Below, piece by piece: positions 52,256 to 60,419 of a stretch of DNA of 64,000 bases (positions within the stretch are counted from its first letter, which is position 1; the number at the start of each line of letters is the position of its first letter). Origin of the DNA: Halomarina halobia (GTDB taxonomy: Archaea > Halobacteriota > Halobacteria > Halobacteriales > Haloarculaceae); the NCBI RefSeq assembly GCF_029338575.1, contig NZ_CP119993.1:434001-498000 (forward strand). Direction: 5' to 3'. The notes beneath the pieces were generated by a model. The model was given only the letters and a program-made list of their open reading frames with translations. It searched no databases and had not been told where the DNA came from. Made by a program: the position numbers and the translations under genes.

Positions 52256-53458
52256 TCAGGTCGATCGGTCGCCGAACGCGCCGTCGGCCGTCCACTCGTC
52301 GAGGCGCGTCTGGTCGTCCGCGACCTCGGCGAACACCTCGTCGGTGTGTTCGCCCAGTCGCGGCGCGGGCGACCGGACTGTCGCGTCGTAGTCCGGGAAG
52401 TTGACCGGGTGGCCGGGGAGGAGACACGCACCCCAGTCGGGGTCGTCGTGTTCGACGACGAGGTCCCGGGCCCGGCTCTGTTCGTGTTCGGCGACGTCCC
52501 GGACGTCGTTGATGGGGCCGTTGGGGAACCCGTATTCGGTGAGCCGGTCGAGCCAGTGGTCGGTCGGCTCCCGCTCGAACTCCTCCTGGATGAGGCCGAC
52601 GACGGCCTCCTCGTTCGCCCGGCGGTCGTCGTTCGTCGGGTACTCGCGGAGTTCCTCCCGGCCGAGCATGTCGACGAAGTCGTCCCAGCGGTCGTCGCTC
52701 GGGACGCCCGTGACGACGTATCCGTCGGCGGTCTCGAACACCTGGTAGGGGACCAGCGTCTGGTGGGTCGTCCCCTGCGGACCGGGGATCTCGCCGGTCA
52801 TGGAGTAGTTCGTCAGGTACTCGTTCATGAGGACGACGATGGAGTCGAACAGGCCGACGTCGAACTTGCCCGTGAAGGCGTCGGCGTCGACCCGGTCGCG
52901 TTCGTAGAGCCGTGCGAGGACGGCGATGGCCGCGAACATCCCCGTCGTGAGGTCGCCGATGGCCTGTCCGACCTTCACGGGATCGCCGCCCTCCGGGCCG
53001 GTCACGCTCATGATGCCGCCCTCCGCCTGGAGGATGAGATCGAGTCCCGGTTTCTCGCGGAACGGACCGGTCTCGCCGTAGCCCTTGATGCTGGCGTAGA
53101 CGATTTCGGGGTTCAGGGACGTGACGTCGTCGTAACCGATGCCGAGTTTGTCCGTGACGCCGTAGCCGAAGTTCTCGACGAAGACGTCGGCGTCCGCGAG
53201 CAGCGACCGGGCGGCCTCGGTGCCGGCGTCGGTCTTGAGGTCGAGAGTGACCGACCGCTTGTTCCGGTTGTTCGCCATGAAGTAACCGGACTTGCCGTCG
53301 GGGCCGACGCCCTGCGTCCGGGCGGGGTCGCCGACCCCCGGACGCTCGATCTTGACGACGTCGGCCCCCATGTCGGCGAGCAGCGCGCCGCAGAACGGGC
53401 CGGCGCGGTGGCCGGTCATCTCGACGACCCGTAGGCCGGCGAGCGGTCCCTCACTCAT
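52256..53458 (-). CDS. Family III CoA-transferase (CaiB/BaiF), second copy
   Basis: 400 residues from MSEGPLAGLRVVEM; this ATG overlaps the crotonase stop by eight bases, which decides the start. Marks: GHRAGPFCGALLADMGADVVKIERPG, NRNKRSVTLDLKTDAG, VFVENFGYGVTDKLGIGYDDV, and the catalytic aspartate in GPFREKPGLDLILQAEGG. Coupled to the crotonase upstream: the pair would activate an acid to its CoA ester and then act on that ester. Distinct from the copy at 46725, so not a recent duplication. Confidence 0.93.
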   Translation of the reverse strand: MSEGPLAGLRVVEMTGHRAGPFCGALLADMGADVVKIERPGVGDPARTQGVGPDGKSGYFMANNRNKRSVTLDLKTDAGTEAARSLLADADVFVENFGYGVTDKLGIGYDDVTSLNPEIVYASIKGYGETGPFREKPGLDLILQAEGGIMSVTGPEGGDPVKVGQAIGDLTTGMFAAIAVLARLYERDRVDADAFTGKFDVGLFDSIVVLMNEYLTNYSMTGEIPGPQGTTHQTLVPYQVFETADGYVVTGVPSDDRWDDFVDMLGREELREYPTNDDRRANEEAVVGLIQEEFEREPTDHWLDRLTEYGFPNGPINDVRDVAEHEQSRARDLVVEHDDPDWGACLLPGHPVNFPDYDATVRSPAPRLGEHTDEVFAEVADDQTRLDEWTADGAFGDRST

Positions 53459-54239
53459 CGCCCTCGTTGAACGCGTCGACCAGTCGCTCGCGCTCCTCGG
53501 TCGCGAACTGATCCCACCAGAGGTCGGCCTCGAACTCCCGCGCGGTCGCCTCGTCCGGCGCCTGCGCGGCGAAGTTGAGCGCACGCTTCGAGTTCTTCAC
53601 CGCGAGTCGACCAGTGTCTTGGATGCCGTCGATGATGCTCTGCACCGTCGAATCGAGTTCCTCTCGCGGGACGGCGTGGTTGACGAGACCGATTCGTTCC
53701 GCCTCGTCGGCACCGATGAACCCGGCGGTGAAGACCAGTTCCTTCGCCTTCGCCTCGCCGACGAGCTCGATGGCCCGGCGGTTCGACCCGCCGGTCGGTA
53801 TCTGGCCGATGTTCGCGGTCGGGACGCCGAACTTCGCGTCCTCGACGGCGACGCGGATATCGCAGTACATCGCGAGGATGAGGCCGCCGCCGACGCAGTA
53901 GCCGTTGATCTTCGCGATGACCGGTGCGTGACACTCCCGCGTCTTGCGGTACATGTCGTAGAAGAGGTCCTGCCGGTCGCGCTGTCGCGGGTCGTGCTCC
54001 TCGGGGCTCCCCGCGTACTCCGTGATGTCCGCGCCCGCCGAGAAGGCCTCCTCGCCCTCGCCGGTGATGACGACGACGTCGATGTTCCGGTCGAGTTGGA
54101 TCTCGTCGAACGCCCGGGTGACGTCGTGCATGACGTCGTCGTTCAGGGCGTTGTACACCTCTGGCCGGTGGAACTCCAGGGTCGCGACACCGTCTTCGAC
54201 GTCGACGGTGATACTCTCGTAGGCCGAGTAGCGTGCCAT
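53451..54239 (-). CDS. Crotonase-superfamily protein lacking both hydratase glutamates
   Basis: 262 residues. Fold marks: VATLEFHRPEVYNALND, the oxyanion-hole region EEAFSAGADITEYAG and INGYCVGGGLILAMYCDIRVAVEDAKFGVPTANIGQIP. In enoyl-CoA hydratase two catalytic glutamates sit in GGGCELAM and GQPEI; here these positions read GGGLILAM and GVPTANI, with Ile and Thr. So it binds an acyl-CoA but probably does not hydrate by the standard route; isomerase, dehalogenase, hydrolase or decarboxylase chemistry are options. First gene of a unit with the CoA-transferase. TATA-like CCTTTTTC lies about 28 bases before the ATG. Confidence 0.9.
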   Translation of the reverse strand: MARYSAYESITVDVEDGVATLEFHRPEVYNALNDDVMHDVTRAFDEIQLDRNIDVVVITGEGEEAFSAGADITEYAGSPEEHDPRQRDRQDLFYDMYRKTRECHAPVIAKINGYCVGGGLILAMYCDIRVAVEDAKFGVPTANIGQIPTGGSNRRAIELVGEAKAKELVFTAGFIGADEAERIGLVNHAVPREELDSTVQSIIDGIQDTGRLAVKNSKRALNFAAQAPDEATAREFEADLWWDQFATEERERLVDAFNEGDE

Positions 54240-54350
54240 GTATCTGCAGGCCGTGGGGGGGAGAAAAAGGTTGTGTCAGCGACCGTCCCCGGGTCGGCAG
54301 TTGCTGACGCGATCCCAAGCCTTTACGCCCTCTCATCCGGTCTGATCGGT

Positions 54351-55406
54351 ATGTCTCACCGGATAGCGACCATTCCCGGGGACGGTATCGGCCCTGAAGT
54401 CGTGGACGCGACCCTGCCGCTCTTCGAGACGGCGGCAGACGCCCGCGGCGTGGACGTCGAGTTCGTCCGCTACGACTGGGGGAGCCAGCGGTACCTGGAG
54501 GAGGGAACGATGATGCCCGACGACGCGCTCGACCACCTTGAGGACAGCGACGCCATCCTGCTGGGCGCCGTCGGCCATCCCGAGGTACCGGATCACGTCA
54601 CGCTCCACGGTCTGCTGTTGCCGATCCGAAAGGGGTTCAATCAGCAGGTGTGTGAGCGCCCCGCTATCCTCTTCGACGGCGTCGAGAGCCCGCTCCGGGG
54701 CTACGAGGGCGGTGACATCGACTTCACCGTCTTCCGCGAGAACACCGAGGGCGAGTACGCAGACATCGGCGGGCGCGAGCACGTCGGCTTCGACCACGAG
54801 GTGGCCGTCCAGAGCGCGGTGTTCACGCGCGCGGGGACCGAGGCCATCCTCCGGGCGGCGTTCGAGGCCGCCGAGGAGCGCGAGGGGCACCTGACCAGCA
54901 TCACCAAGTCGAACGCGCAGGCCTACAGTATGGTGTTCTGGGACGACGTGGTCGACGACGTGTCGGCCGACTACCCGGACGTGGAAGTCGAGAGCCTGCT
55001 GGTCGACGCGGCCAGCATGGATTTCATCCGGCGGCCGGAGACGTTCGACGTGGTAGTCGCCTCGAACCTCTTCGGCGACATCCTCACCGACATCGGCGCC
55101 ATCGTGACGGGCAGCATGGGACTCGCACCCTCGGGGAACATCAACGTCGAGGGCGAGTACCCCTCGATGTTCGAACCGGTCCACGGGAGCGCCCCCGACA
55201 TCGTTGGACGGGGCGTCGCGAACCCGCTCGCGACGGTGCTCTCCGGTGCGATGCTGTTCGAGGATGTCGGCGAGACGGCCGTCTCCGAGGCGCTCTGGGC
55301 GGCGGTCCGGGACCTCCTCGCCGACGAGGGGGCCCCGAGGACGCCCGATCTCGGCGGCGACTCGACGACGCTCGCCGTCGTCGAGGCACTCGAGACGCGT
55401 CTCTGA
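54351..55406 (+). CDS. D-malate/tartrate-type beta-decarboxylating dehydrogenase
   Basis: 351 residues from MSHRIATIPG, the usual family start; the long frame before it is a shadow of the crotonase gene. Marks: IPGDGIGPEVVDATLPL, ILLGAVGHPEVPDHVTL, DIDFTVFRENTEGEYADIGGREH (typical of tartrate dehydrogenase/D-malate dehydrogenase), SITKSNAQAYSMVFWDDV, and the metal site VVVASNLFGDILTDIGAIVTGSMGLAPSGNI. Oxidises and decarboxylates a 2-hydroxy acid such as D-malate to pyruvate with NAD and a divalent metal. CCTTTACGCC about 28 bases upstream predicts a leaderless message. Isopropylmalate dehydrogenase is the alternative, but no leuBCD genes are near. Confidence 0.9.
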   Translation: MSHRIATIPGDGIGPEVVDATLPLFETAADARGVDVEFVRYDWGSQRYLEEGTMMPDDALDHLEDSDAILLGAVGHPEVPDHVTLHGLLLPIRKGFNQQVCERPAILFDGVESPLRGYEGGDIDFTVFRENTEGEYADIGGREHVGFDHEVAVQSAVFTRAGTEAILRAAFEAAEEREGHLTSITKSNAQAYSMVFWDDVVDDVSADYPDVEVESLLVDAASMDFIRRPETFDVVVASNLFGDILTDIGAIVTGSMGLAPSGNINVEGEYPSMFEPVHGSAPDIVGRGVANPLATVLSGAMLFEDVGETAVSEALWAAVRDLLADEGAPRTPDLGGDSTTLAVVEALETRL

Positions 55407-55489
55407 TCGGTTCGCTGATAGCAGTCGCGAAAACGCTGACCAGGACGTCGTTCACCGTGCCTCCCGCCCGAGCCCCCGTGAGCGATCTC

Positions 55490-55927
55490 TCACTCGGTGC
55501 TCTCGGTCCCCACTATCACGATGGGCGTCTCGGCGGAGAGGATTACGGACTGGGCGACGCTCCCGAAGAGCGCCTTGCCGACCGCGGAGCGCTTTCTCCC
55601 CGCGACGACGACGTAGTCGGCGTCGACCCGATCCGCGTAGCTGACGATCTCCTCCGCGGGATCACCGACCAGCCCGACGGCCTCCGCGTCCGCGCCGGTC
55701 TCCTCGATCGCTTCGGCAGCGATCTCGGCGGCGATGGCCTCTATCTCGTCGACCGGAACCGCGGAGCCGGTCTCGCTGACGTTCGTCCGCTGGAGGGAGA
55801 CGAATGCCTTCCTCGTGAGAACGTGAACCACGTGGACGGGTTCGTCGAACGCCCCCCCGAGGCGTCGTGCTTCGCCGACGACGACGCCTGCTCGGTCGGT
55901 CCGGTCAACCGCTGCAACGATTGGCAT
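55490..55927 (-). CDS. Universal stress protein (UspA family)
   Basis: 145 residues, one Usp domain. N-terminal MPIVAAVDRTDRAGVVVGEA, then VHVVHVLT, and the C-terminal ATP-binding loop YVVVAGRKRSAVGKALFGSVAQSVILSAETPIVIVG. The loop is the G-x2-x-G type, fitting the ATP-binding branch. Small soluble dimer with a regulatory or protective role. Converges on the dehydrogenase gene. Haloarchaeal Usp genes often sit next to transporters; here the TctCBA transporter starts 370 bases away on the other strand. Confidence 0.92.
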   Translation of the reverse strand: MPIVAAVDRTDRAGVVVGEARRLGGAFDEPVHVVHVLTRKAFVSLQRTNVSETGSAVPVDEIEAIAAEIAAEAIEETGADAEAVGLVGDPAEEIVSYADRVDADYVVVAGRKRSAVGKALFGSVAQSVILSAETPIVIVGTESTE

Positions 55928-56297
55928 GATACTCGTTCTGTCCCGGACGATATAAATGAGGGGGCGTTCGTCCGCTCAGTCGAGGTCCACGACCCTGACC
56001 GCGGCGGCCGGCGTATGCCCCGATCGGACGCCGTCGGGGCACCGATCCGAAAGTGTATCAGGAACGTCACTACGTGGCGATACTGCCGATAGAAAGTTTT
56101 ATAATAAATCTCTATAAACCACAGTCGAGACCAAGTGGCAAGGTAAGGGATACCCTGGTGCAGTATACGTATAGAGGGTCCGACCGTACGACGTCGACGC
56201 ACGAACTGTCCGGCTCGGACGTCCGCTCGGTCCGACTCGATGCCACTCCAGGTCACAAGACTGACGAACGATCCGATCAGGAGAAAGAGACTCGAAC
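55928..56297. other. Divergent intergenic region with A+T promoters
   Basis: 370 bases between the usp gene and tctC. A+T-rich at 56089-56116 (AAAGTTTTATAATAAATCTC) and a TATACGTATAG at 56163-56173; either could drive tctC with a long leader, and the former also suits usp. Confidence 0.55.
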
Positions 56298-57413
56298 ATG
56301 TCCGACGACAATCAACGGAGACAGACAGACGGTACAGGTATCGGAAAGACGGTAAACAGGCGACGGTTCCTGCAGGCGACCGGCGTCACGTCCGTCGCCG
56401 CTCTCGCCGGGTGTCTCAGCGGTGACAACGACGGCGGCGGCGGTGGCGGTGGTGGCGGCGGCGGAAACGGTAGCGGGAACGGCGGCGGTTCGTGGCGTCC
56501 GTCCAAGGCGATGCGCTACATCGTCCCGTACGCCGAGGGCGGCGGCACCGACACCTACGCGCGCGGTATCGTCGAGGCCTTCACCGAGTCGCTCGGTCAG
56601 AACATCCAGATCGACAACATCCCCGGTGCGGGCGGCCTGAACGGGTTCGGACAGCTGATGCGTGCGCAACCCGACGGCCACACGATCCTCGGCTCCGCGA
56701 CCCCCCTCGAAGTGGCCCCGCAACTGCTCGAGAATCCCGGGTTCGATCAGCGTGACTCGACGGGCGTCGGCACCTTCGGCGGGTCGGCCTGGACGCTCGT
56801 CGTCAACGAGCAGTACGAGGGCGAAGTCGAGACGCTCGAGGACGTCATCGAGAAGCACAACTCCGGCGAGTGGGAGAACATCGGCGTCCAGGCTCCCGGT
56901 AGCTCGCAGGACATCATCGTCCTCCTCGCGAAGTACGAACTCGACAGCTACGACTGGCAGTGGTCGAGTCGCGTTCGCTACAACGGGACGGGCCCGGTCG
57001 CGCAGGCCGTCGCGAGCGGCGAGGTCCCCTGTGGTATCGGGACGGACGCGGGCACCGCGTCGGTCGTCGAGACGGGCCGCATCTATCCGGCCACCACGTT
57101 CGTCAGCGACGGTAGCCCGGTATTTCCCGACGTCCCGTCGGTCACCGACCTGGGCTACGAGGAGATGGACTGGATCGGCGGTCTGACGCGCGGTATGTAC
57201 GCGCCGCCGGAGACCCCCGAAGACATCCGGGCCGGCCTCTCGGACGCGCTGAAGCAGGCAGTCGAAAGCGACAAGGTCCAGAAGTGGTCCGAGGACACCG
57301 GGAACCCCGTCTGGCACGAGGGGCCCGAGGCGGCCACGGAGGTCATGGACGCGGCCTTCACCCAGTTCGAGGAGTTCCAGGTCGTCGACCTCGTCGAAGA
57401 GCACTCCGGGTAA
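56298..57413 (+). CDS. tctC: Tripartite tricarboxylate transporter binding protein (TctC)
   Basis: 371 residues. Tat signal NRRRFLQATG, lipobox LAGC (Cys about residue 40), then a linker of eleven consecutive glycines plus Gly/Asn/Ser repeats that tethers the domain to the membrane. Bug/TctC marks: IVPYAEGGGTDTYARGIVEAF, the GAGGLNGFGQLMRAQPDGHTIL block, GVQAPGSSQDIIV, and YNGTGPVAQAVASGEVPCGIG. Binds a carboxylated solute outside the cell and delivers it to TctAB, encoded just downstream. The anion could be citrate, a C4 hydroxydicarboxylate or another acid; the neighbouring enzymes favour a hydroxy dicarboxylate. Confidence 0.94.
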   Translation: MSDDNQRRQTDGTGIGKTVNRRRFLQATGVTSVAALAGCLSGDNDGGGGGGGGGGGNGSGNGGGSWRPSKAMRYIVPYAEGGGTDTYARGIVEAFTESLGQNIQIDNIPGAGGLNGFGQLMRAQPDGHTILGSATPLEVAPQLLENPGFDQRDSTGVGTFGGSAWTLVVNEQYEGEVETLEDVIEKHNSGEWENIGVQAPGSSQDIIVLLAKYELDSYDWQWSSRVRYNGTGPVAQAVASGEVPCGIGTDAGTASVVETGRIYPATTFVSDGSPVFPDVPSVTDLGYEEMDWIGGLTRGMYAPPETPEDIRAGLSDALKQAVESDKVQKWSEDTGNPVWHEGPEAATEVMDAAFTQFEEFQVVDLVEEHSG

Positions 57414-57473
57414 CCGACCGAGAAGCCGGACGGCCGAGAGTCGGCCGTCGTCACCAACCACATCTATACAACA

Positions 57474-58097
57474 ATGGGAGAAAACGACAAAGGACGGCTC
57501 AGTGGCCTGACGGTCGAACACGCCATGCTCGTCGTCCTTCTAGCGGTGGGAATCGTCTTCTTCGTCGTACCGGTGCTGGAGGATTACCCGGAGAACGCGG
57601 CCATCTTCCCGCGGATGACCTCCGCGGTCGTCATCATCGGCGCAGTGCTGCTGTTGGCCCGGAACTACCTCCCTGGGCCGATCAAGACGTTCGTCGCGGA
57701 GAGCGTCAGCATCACCGAGATGGGCGGCGGGGAAGAGGGAATCGAAGAGGCGGAGGAAGCCGGGGAGACGGAAGCCGAAGAGGAGGGCGCGCCCGAAGAC
57801 CGGACGCTCGGCGCGAAGTACGGCTACACCATCAACAATACGGTGTTCGTGACGGTCACGGCCGCCCTGTATCTCCTCCTCGGATATGCTATCGGGCTGT
57901 TCTACGTCACGCCGGTCTACGTGCTGCTCTACACGCTCTGGTTCCGGGTTCCCTGGTACATCGGGGTGATCCTCGCCGCGGCGTCGACGGCCGTCATCGT
58001 CGGCTTCATCGAGTTCCTCCTCCTGCCGTTCGATCGCGGAGAGATCATCGTCATCGGCGCGCAGTTGACCGTCACCGCGTTCACGGGGGTGGCGTAG
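57474..58097 (+). CDS. tctB: Tripartite tricarboxylate transporter small membrane subunit (TctB)
   Basis: 207 residues. Helix 1 (HAMLVVLLAVGIVFFVVPVL), helix 2 (MTSAVVIIGAVLLLA), then an unusually acidic cytoplasmic loop rich in Glu (EEGIEEAEEAGETEAEEEG), and two or more C-terminal helices. The four-helix plan with a long loop is the TctB layout. The acidic loop is longer than in bacterial homologues, a halophile trait. Ends one base before the tctA start. Confidence 0.85.
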   Translation: MGENDKGRLSGLTVEHAMLVVLLAVGIVFFVVPVLEDYPENAAIFPRMTSAVVIIGAVLLLARNYLPGPIKTFVAESVSITEMGGGEEGIEEAEEAGETEAEEEGAPEDRTLGAKYGYTINNTVFVTVTAALYLLLGYAIGLFYVTPVYVLLYTLWFRVPWYIGVILAAASTAVIVGFIEFLLLPFDRGEIIVIGAQLTVTAFTGVA

Positions 58098-59600
58098 ATG
58101 CAGGCCGAAGCGCTCGACGCGTTCTTCCAGGGCCTGGAGACGGCGCTGACGCCCGACATCATCCTCTGGCTGATCGTCGGAATGCTGCTCGGGATGTTGC
58201 TCGGGGCACTCCCGGGAATCGGATCGCCGGTCGGCATGGCCATCGTCCTGCCGCTCACCCTCCCGCTCGACGCGACGTCGGCCATCGTCCTGCTCATCGC
58301 TATCTACAGCGGCGCGATGTTCGGGGGCAGTATCGCCGCCATCCTGCTCAACGCCCCGGGGACCGAATCGGCCGCGGCGACGACGCTCGACGGTTACCCG
58401 ATGGCCCAGCAGGGGCTCGCGAAGAACGCCCTCGCCATCGCGACGACCGCGTCGGCGCTGAACGGCTTCGCGGGGGCGCTCATCCTCGTCGTCATCTCGC
58501 CGATCCTCATCGGTCTGGTGCTCCTGTTCGGATCGCCGGAGTACTTCCTGCTCGCGGTGCTCGGCCTCGCGCTCATCACCATCGTCACGGAGGGGTCCAT
58601 CGTCAAGGGCCTGCTCGCGGGCGCGCTCGGGTTCATGATCTCGACCATCGGGGTCGCCAGCATGAGTCCACGTCCACGCTTTGCCTTCGGTCAACTCGGC
58701 CTCTACGAGGGGATCAGCTTCGTCGCCGCCCTCATCGGGATGTTCGCGTTCGCGGAGATGATGAAGCTGGCCGGCAAGAAGAGCATCGCCAGCGACGACG
58801 TCGAGATCTCCGGTAGCATCAAAGACGGCATCAAGGCGGTGTTCAAGTATCCGAAGACAACCATCAAGTCGGGGCTCATCGGCCTCGGCATCGGGATGGT
58901 CCCGGGGTCGGGCGCGACCACCTCGACGTTCGTCGCGTACGCCGAGGAGGCCCGCTCCTCCGCGAAGGACGGTCGGTTCGGTCAGGGCGACCCGCGCGGC
59001 GTCATCGCCCCCGAGGGGGCGAACAACCCGACGGTCAGCGGATCGCTCGTCCCGACGCTCTCGTTCGGTATCCCCGGTAGCGGATCGACCGCCGTCCTGC
59101 TCGGCGGTCTCCTCATGCACGGTCTCCAGCCGGGGCCGGGCCTCTTCGAGGCGCAGTTGAACGTCACATACACGTTCTTCATCACGCTGTTTCTGGGCAA
59201 TATCCTCATCCTCCTGGTCGGCTACAGTCTCACCCCGTACCTGAGTCTCATCACGAAGCTCGACACGCACGTCATCATCCCCGTGGTCGTCGTACTCTCG
59301 TACGCCGGGGCGTACACGCTGAACCAGAACTGGTTCGACGTCGGCGCGGTGCTCGTCCTCGGCGTCCTCGGCTACTACATGGTCCAGTACAACTACTCGG
59401 TCATCGCGTTCGTGCTGGGTATCGTGCTGGGCCCGATCGCCGAGCAGAACTTCTTCAGATCGCTGCAGATCTCGCAGGGATCGTACAGCATCTTCGTCAC
59501 CCAACCGCTCTCGCTCATGCTCGTGATCATGATCATGATCGTGCTGTTCGGCCCGTTCCTGAAGCCGTACTTCACCCGGGCGATCGACCGCGTCGGCTAG
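58098..59600 (+). CDS. tctA: Tripartite tricarboxylate transporter large membrane subunit (TctA)
   Basis: 500 residues, about twelve membrane segments. Family marks: LLIVGMLLGMLLGALPGIGSPVGMAIVLPLT-type start (ALPGIGSP), IYSGAMFGGSIAAILLNAPGTESAAATTLDGYPMAQQG, and in the second half GMVPGSGATTSTFVAYAEEARSS and the NPTVSGSLVPTLSFGIPGSGSTAVLLGGLLMHGLQPG block. These repeats (PGxG in each half) are the TctA signature. Channel subunit that uses the ion gradient. Last gene of the tctCBA unit; a HAD gene follows after 120 bases. Confidence 0.95.
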   Translation: MQAEALDAFFQGLETALTPDIILWLIVGMLLGMLLGALPGIGSPVGMAIVLPLTLPLDATSAIVLLIAIYSGAMFGGSIAAILLNAPGTESAAATTLDGYPMAQQGLAKNALAIATTASALNGFAGALILVVISPILIGLVLLFGSPEYFLLAVLGLALITIVTEGSIVKGLLAGALGFMISTIGVASMSPRPRFAFGQLGLYEGISFVAALIGMFAFAEMMKLAGKKSIASDDVEISGSIKDGIKAVFKYPKTTIKSGLIGLGIGMVPGSGATTSTFVAYAEEARSSAKDGRFGQGDPRGVIAPEGANNPTVSGSLVPTLSFGIPGSGSTAVLLGGLLMHGLQPGPGLFEAQLNVTYTFFITLFLGNILILLVGYSLTPYLSLITKLDTHVIIPVVVVLSYAGAYTLNQNWFDVGAVLVLGVLGYYMVQYNYSVIAFVLGIVLGPIAEQNFFRSLQISQGSYSIFVTQPLSLMLVIMIMIVLFGPFLKPYFTRAIDRVG

Positions 59601-59720
59601 CCCGGCGGTCAGCTTTCTGCTCGTTCGCCCGCACGTTCGCCGCCGCTTCTCGCCGATCCACGGAGCGAGGTGTCGCTTTCCGAACAGCAGACCTATGGGA
59701 CGGTCGCTCGTACTACCGGC

Positions 59721-60419
59721 ATGGATCCGGAACTGGTCACGACGGTGACCGTCGACTCGTACTCGACGCTGGTGGACATCGACTCGCAGGAACCCGCGCT
59801 GAACGAGTACGTGGACGACATCGAGGACGCGGCGAGCGTGTCGCAACTCTGGCGCAGCCAGTACCTCCAGTACTCGATGATCGCGAACGACATCGACGCG
59901 TACCGGCCGTTCTGGGACCTCATCGGTCAGGGCCTCCGCTACGCGCTCGAAGCCCACGGTCACGACGTCCCCGAGGGCGTCCGAGACGACATTCGCCGCA
60001 CCGTCTACGAGGAGCGACTCGCCGTCTTCGAGGACGTGACCGACGGCATCGGCCGGCTCACGGACGCCGGATACGAGGTGTACGTCCTCTCGAACGGTAC
60101 CCCCGAGATGCTCGCTCACCTGATCGAGGCGGCGGACCTGGAGGAGGTCGTCACCGACGCGATCAGCGCCGACGAAGTCGAGACGTACAAGCCCGACGCG
60201 GCCATCTATCACCACGCCGCGGACCGAACGGGAACCCCCATCGGGGAGATCTTGCATGCCTCCGGCGGGACGATGCGCGACGTCTGGGGGGCGAAGCACG
60301 CGGGAATGCAGACGGCGTGGGTCTCACGTCCGGATCGCTACCTCCCGACGGAGTCGCTCGGTCCGGCCCCCGACCTCGTCGTCGAGGACTTCCACGACCT
60401 CGCGGATCGACTGTTGTAA
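59721..60419 (+). CDS. HAD type II (2-haloacid dehalogenase-like) hydrolase, second copy
   Basis: 232 residues from MDPELVTTV; a GTG at 59670 would add 17 residues with no conserved match. Motif I TVDSYSTLVD (nucleophile Asp kept, but Ser-Tyr-Ser replaces the usual aromatic-Gly-Thr), motif II YVLSNGTPEML, lysine in EVETYKPDAAIY, motif IV LHASGGTMRDVWGAKHAGMQTAWV. Layout of L-2-haloacid dehalogenases. Follows tctCBA on the same strand, suggesting that the imported acid may be its substrate. Not closely similar to the copy at 40330. Confidence 0.88.
   Translation: MDPELVTTVTVDSYSTLVDIDSQEPALNEYVDDIEDAASVSQLWRSQYLQYSMIANDIDAYRPFWDLIGQGLRYALEAHGHDVPEGVRDDIRRTVYEERLAVFEDVTDGIGRLTDAGYEVYVLSNGTPEMLAHLIEAADLEEVVTDAISADEVETYKPDAAIYHHAADRTGTPIGEILHASGGTMRDVWGAKHAGMQTAWVSRPDRYLPTESLGPAPDLVVEDFHDLADRLL

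Noticed and set aside
53292..54350. Extended N terminus (353 codons) for the D-malate/tartrate-type dehydrogenase
   Set aside because: The family starts at MSHRIATIPG; the extension overlaps the crotonase antisense and is low-complexity, and a TATA-like site precedes the short start.
57540..60299. A 919-codon open frame antisense to tctB/tctA and the HAD gene
   Set aside because: Composition is Arg/Asp/Glu/His-rich without hydrophobic core; it is the shadow created by GC-rich wobble positions of the real plus-strand genes, which carry full family motifs.
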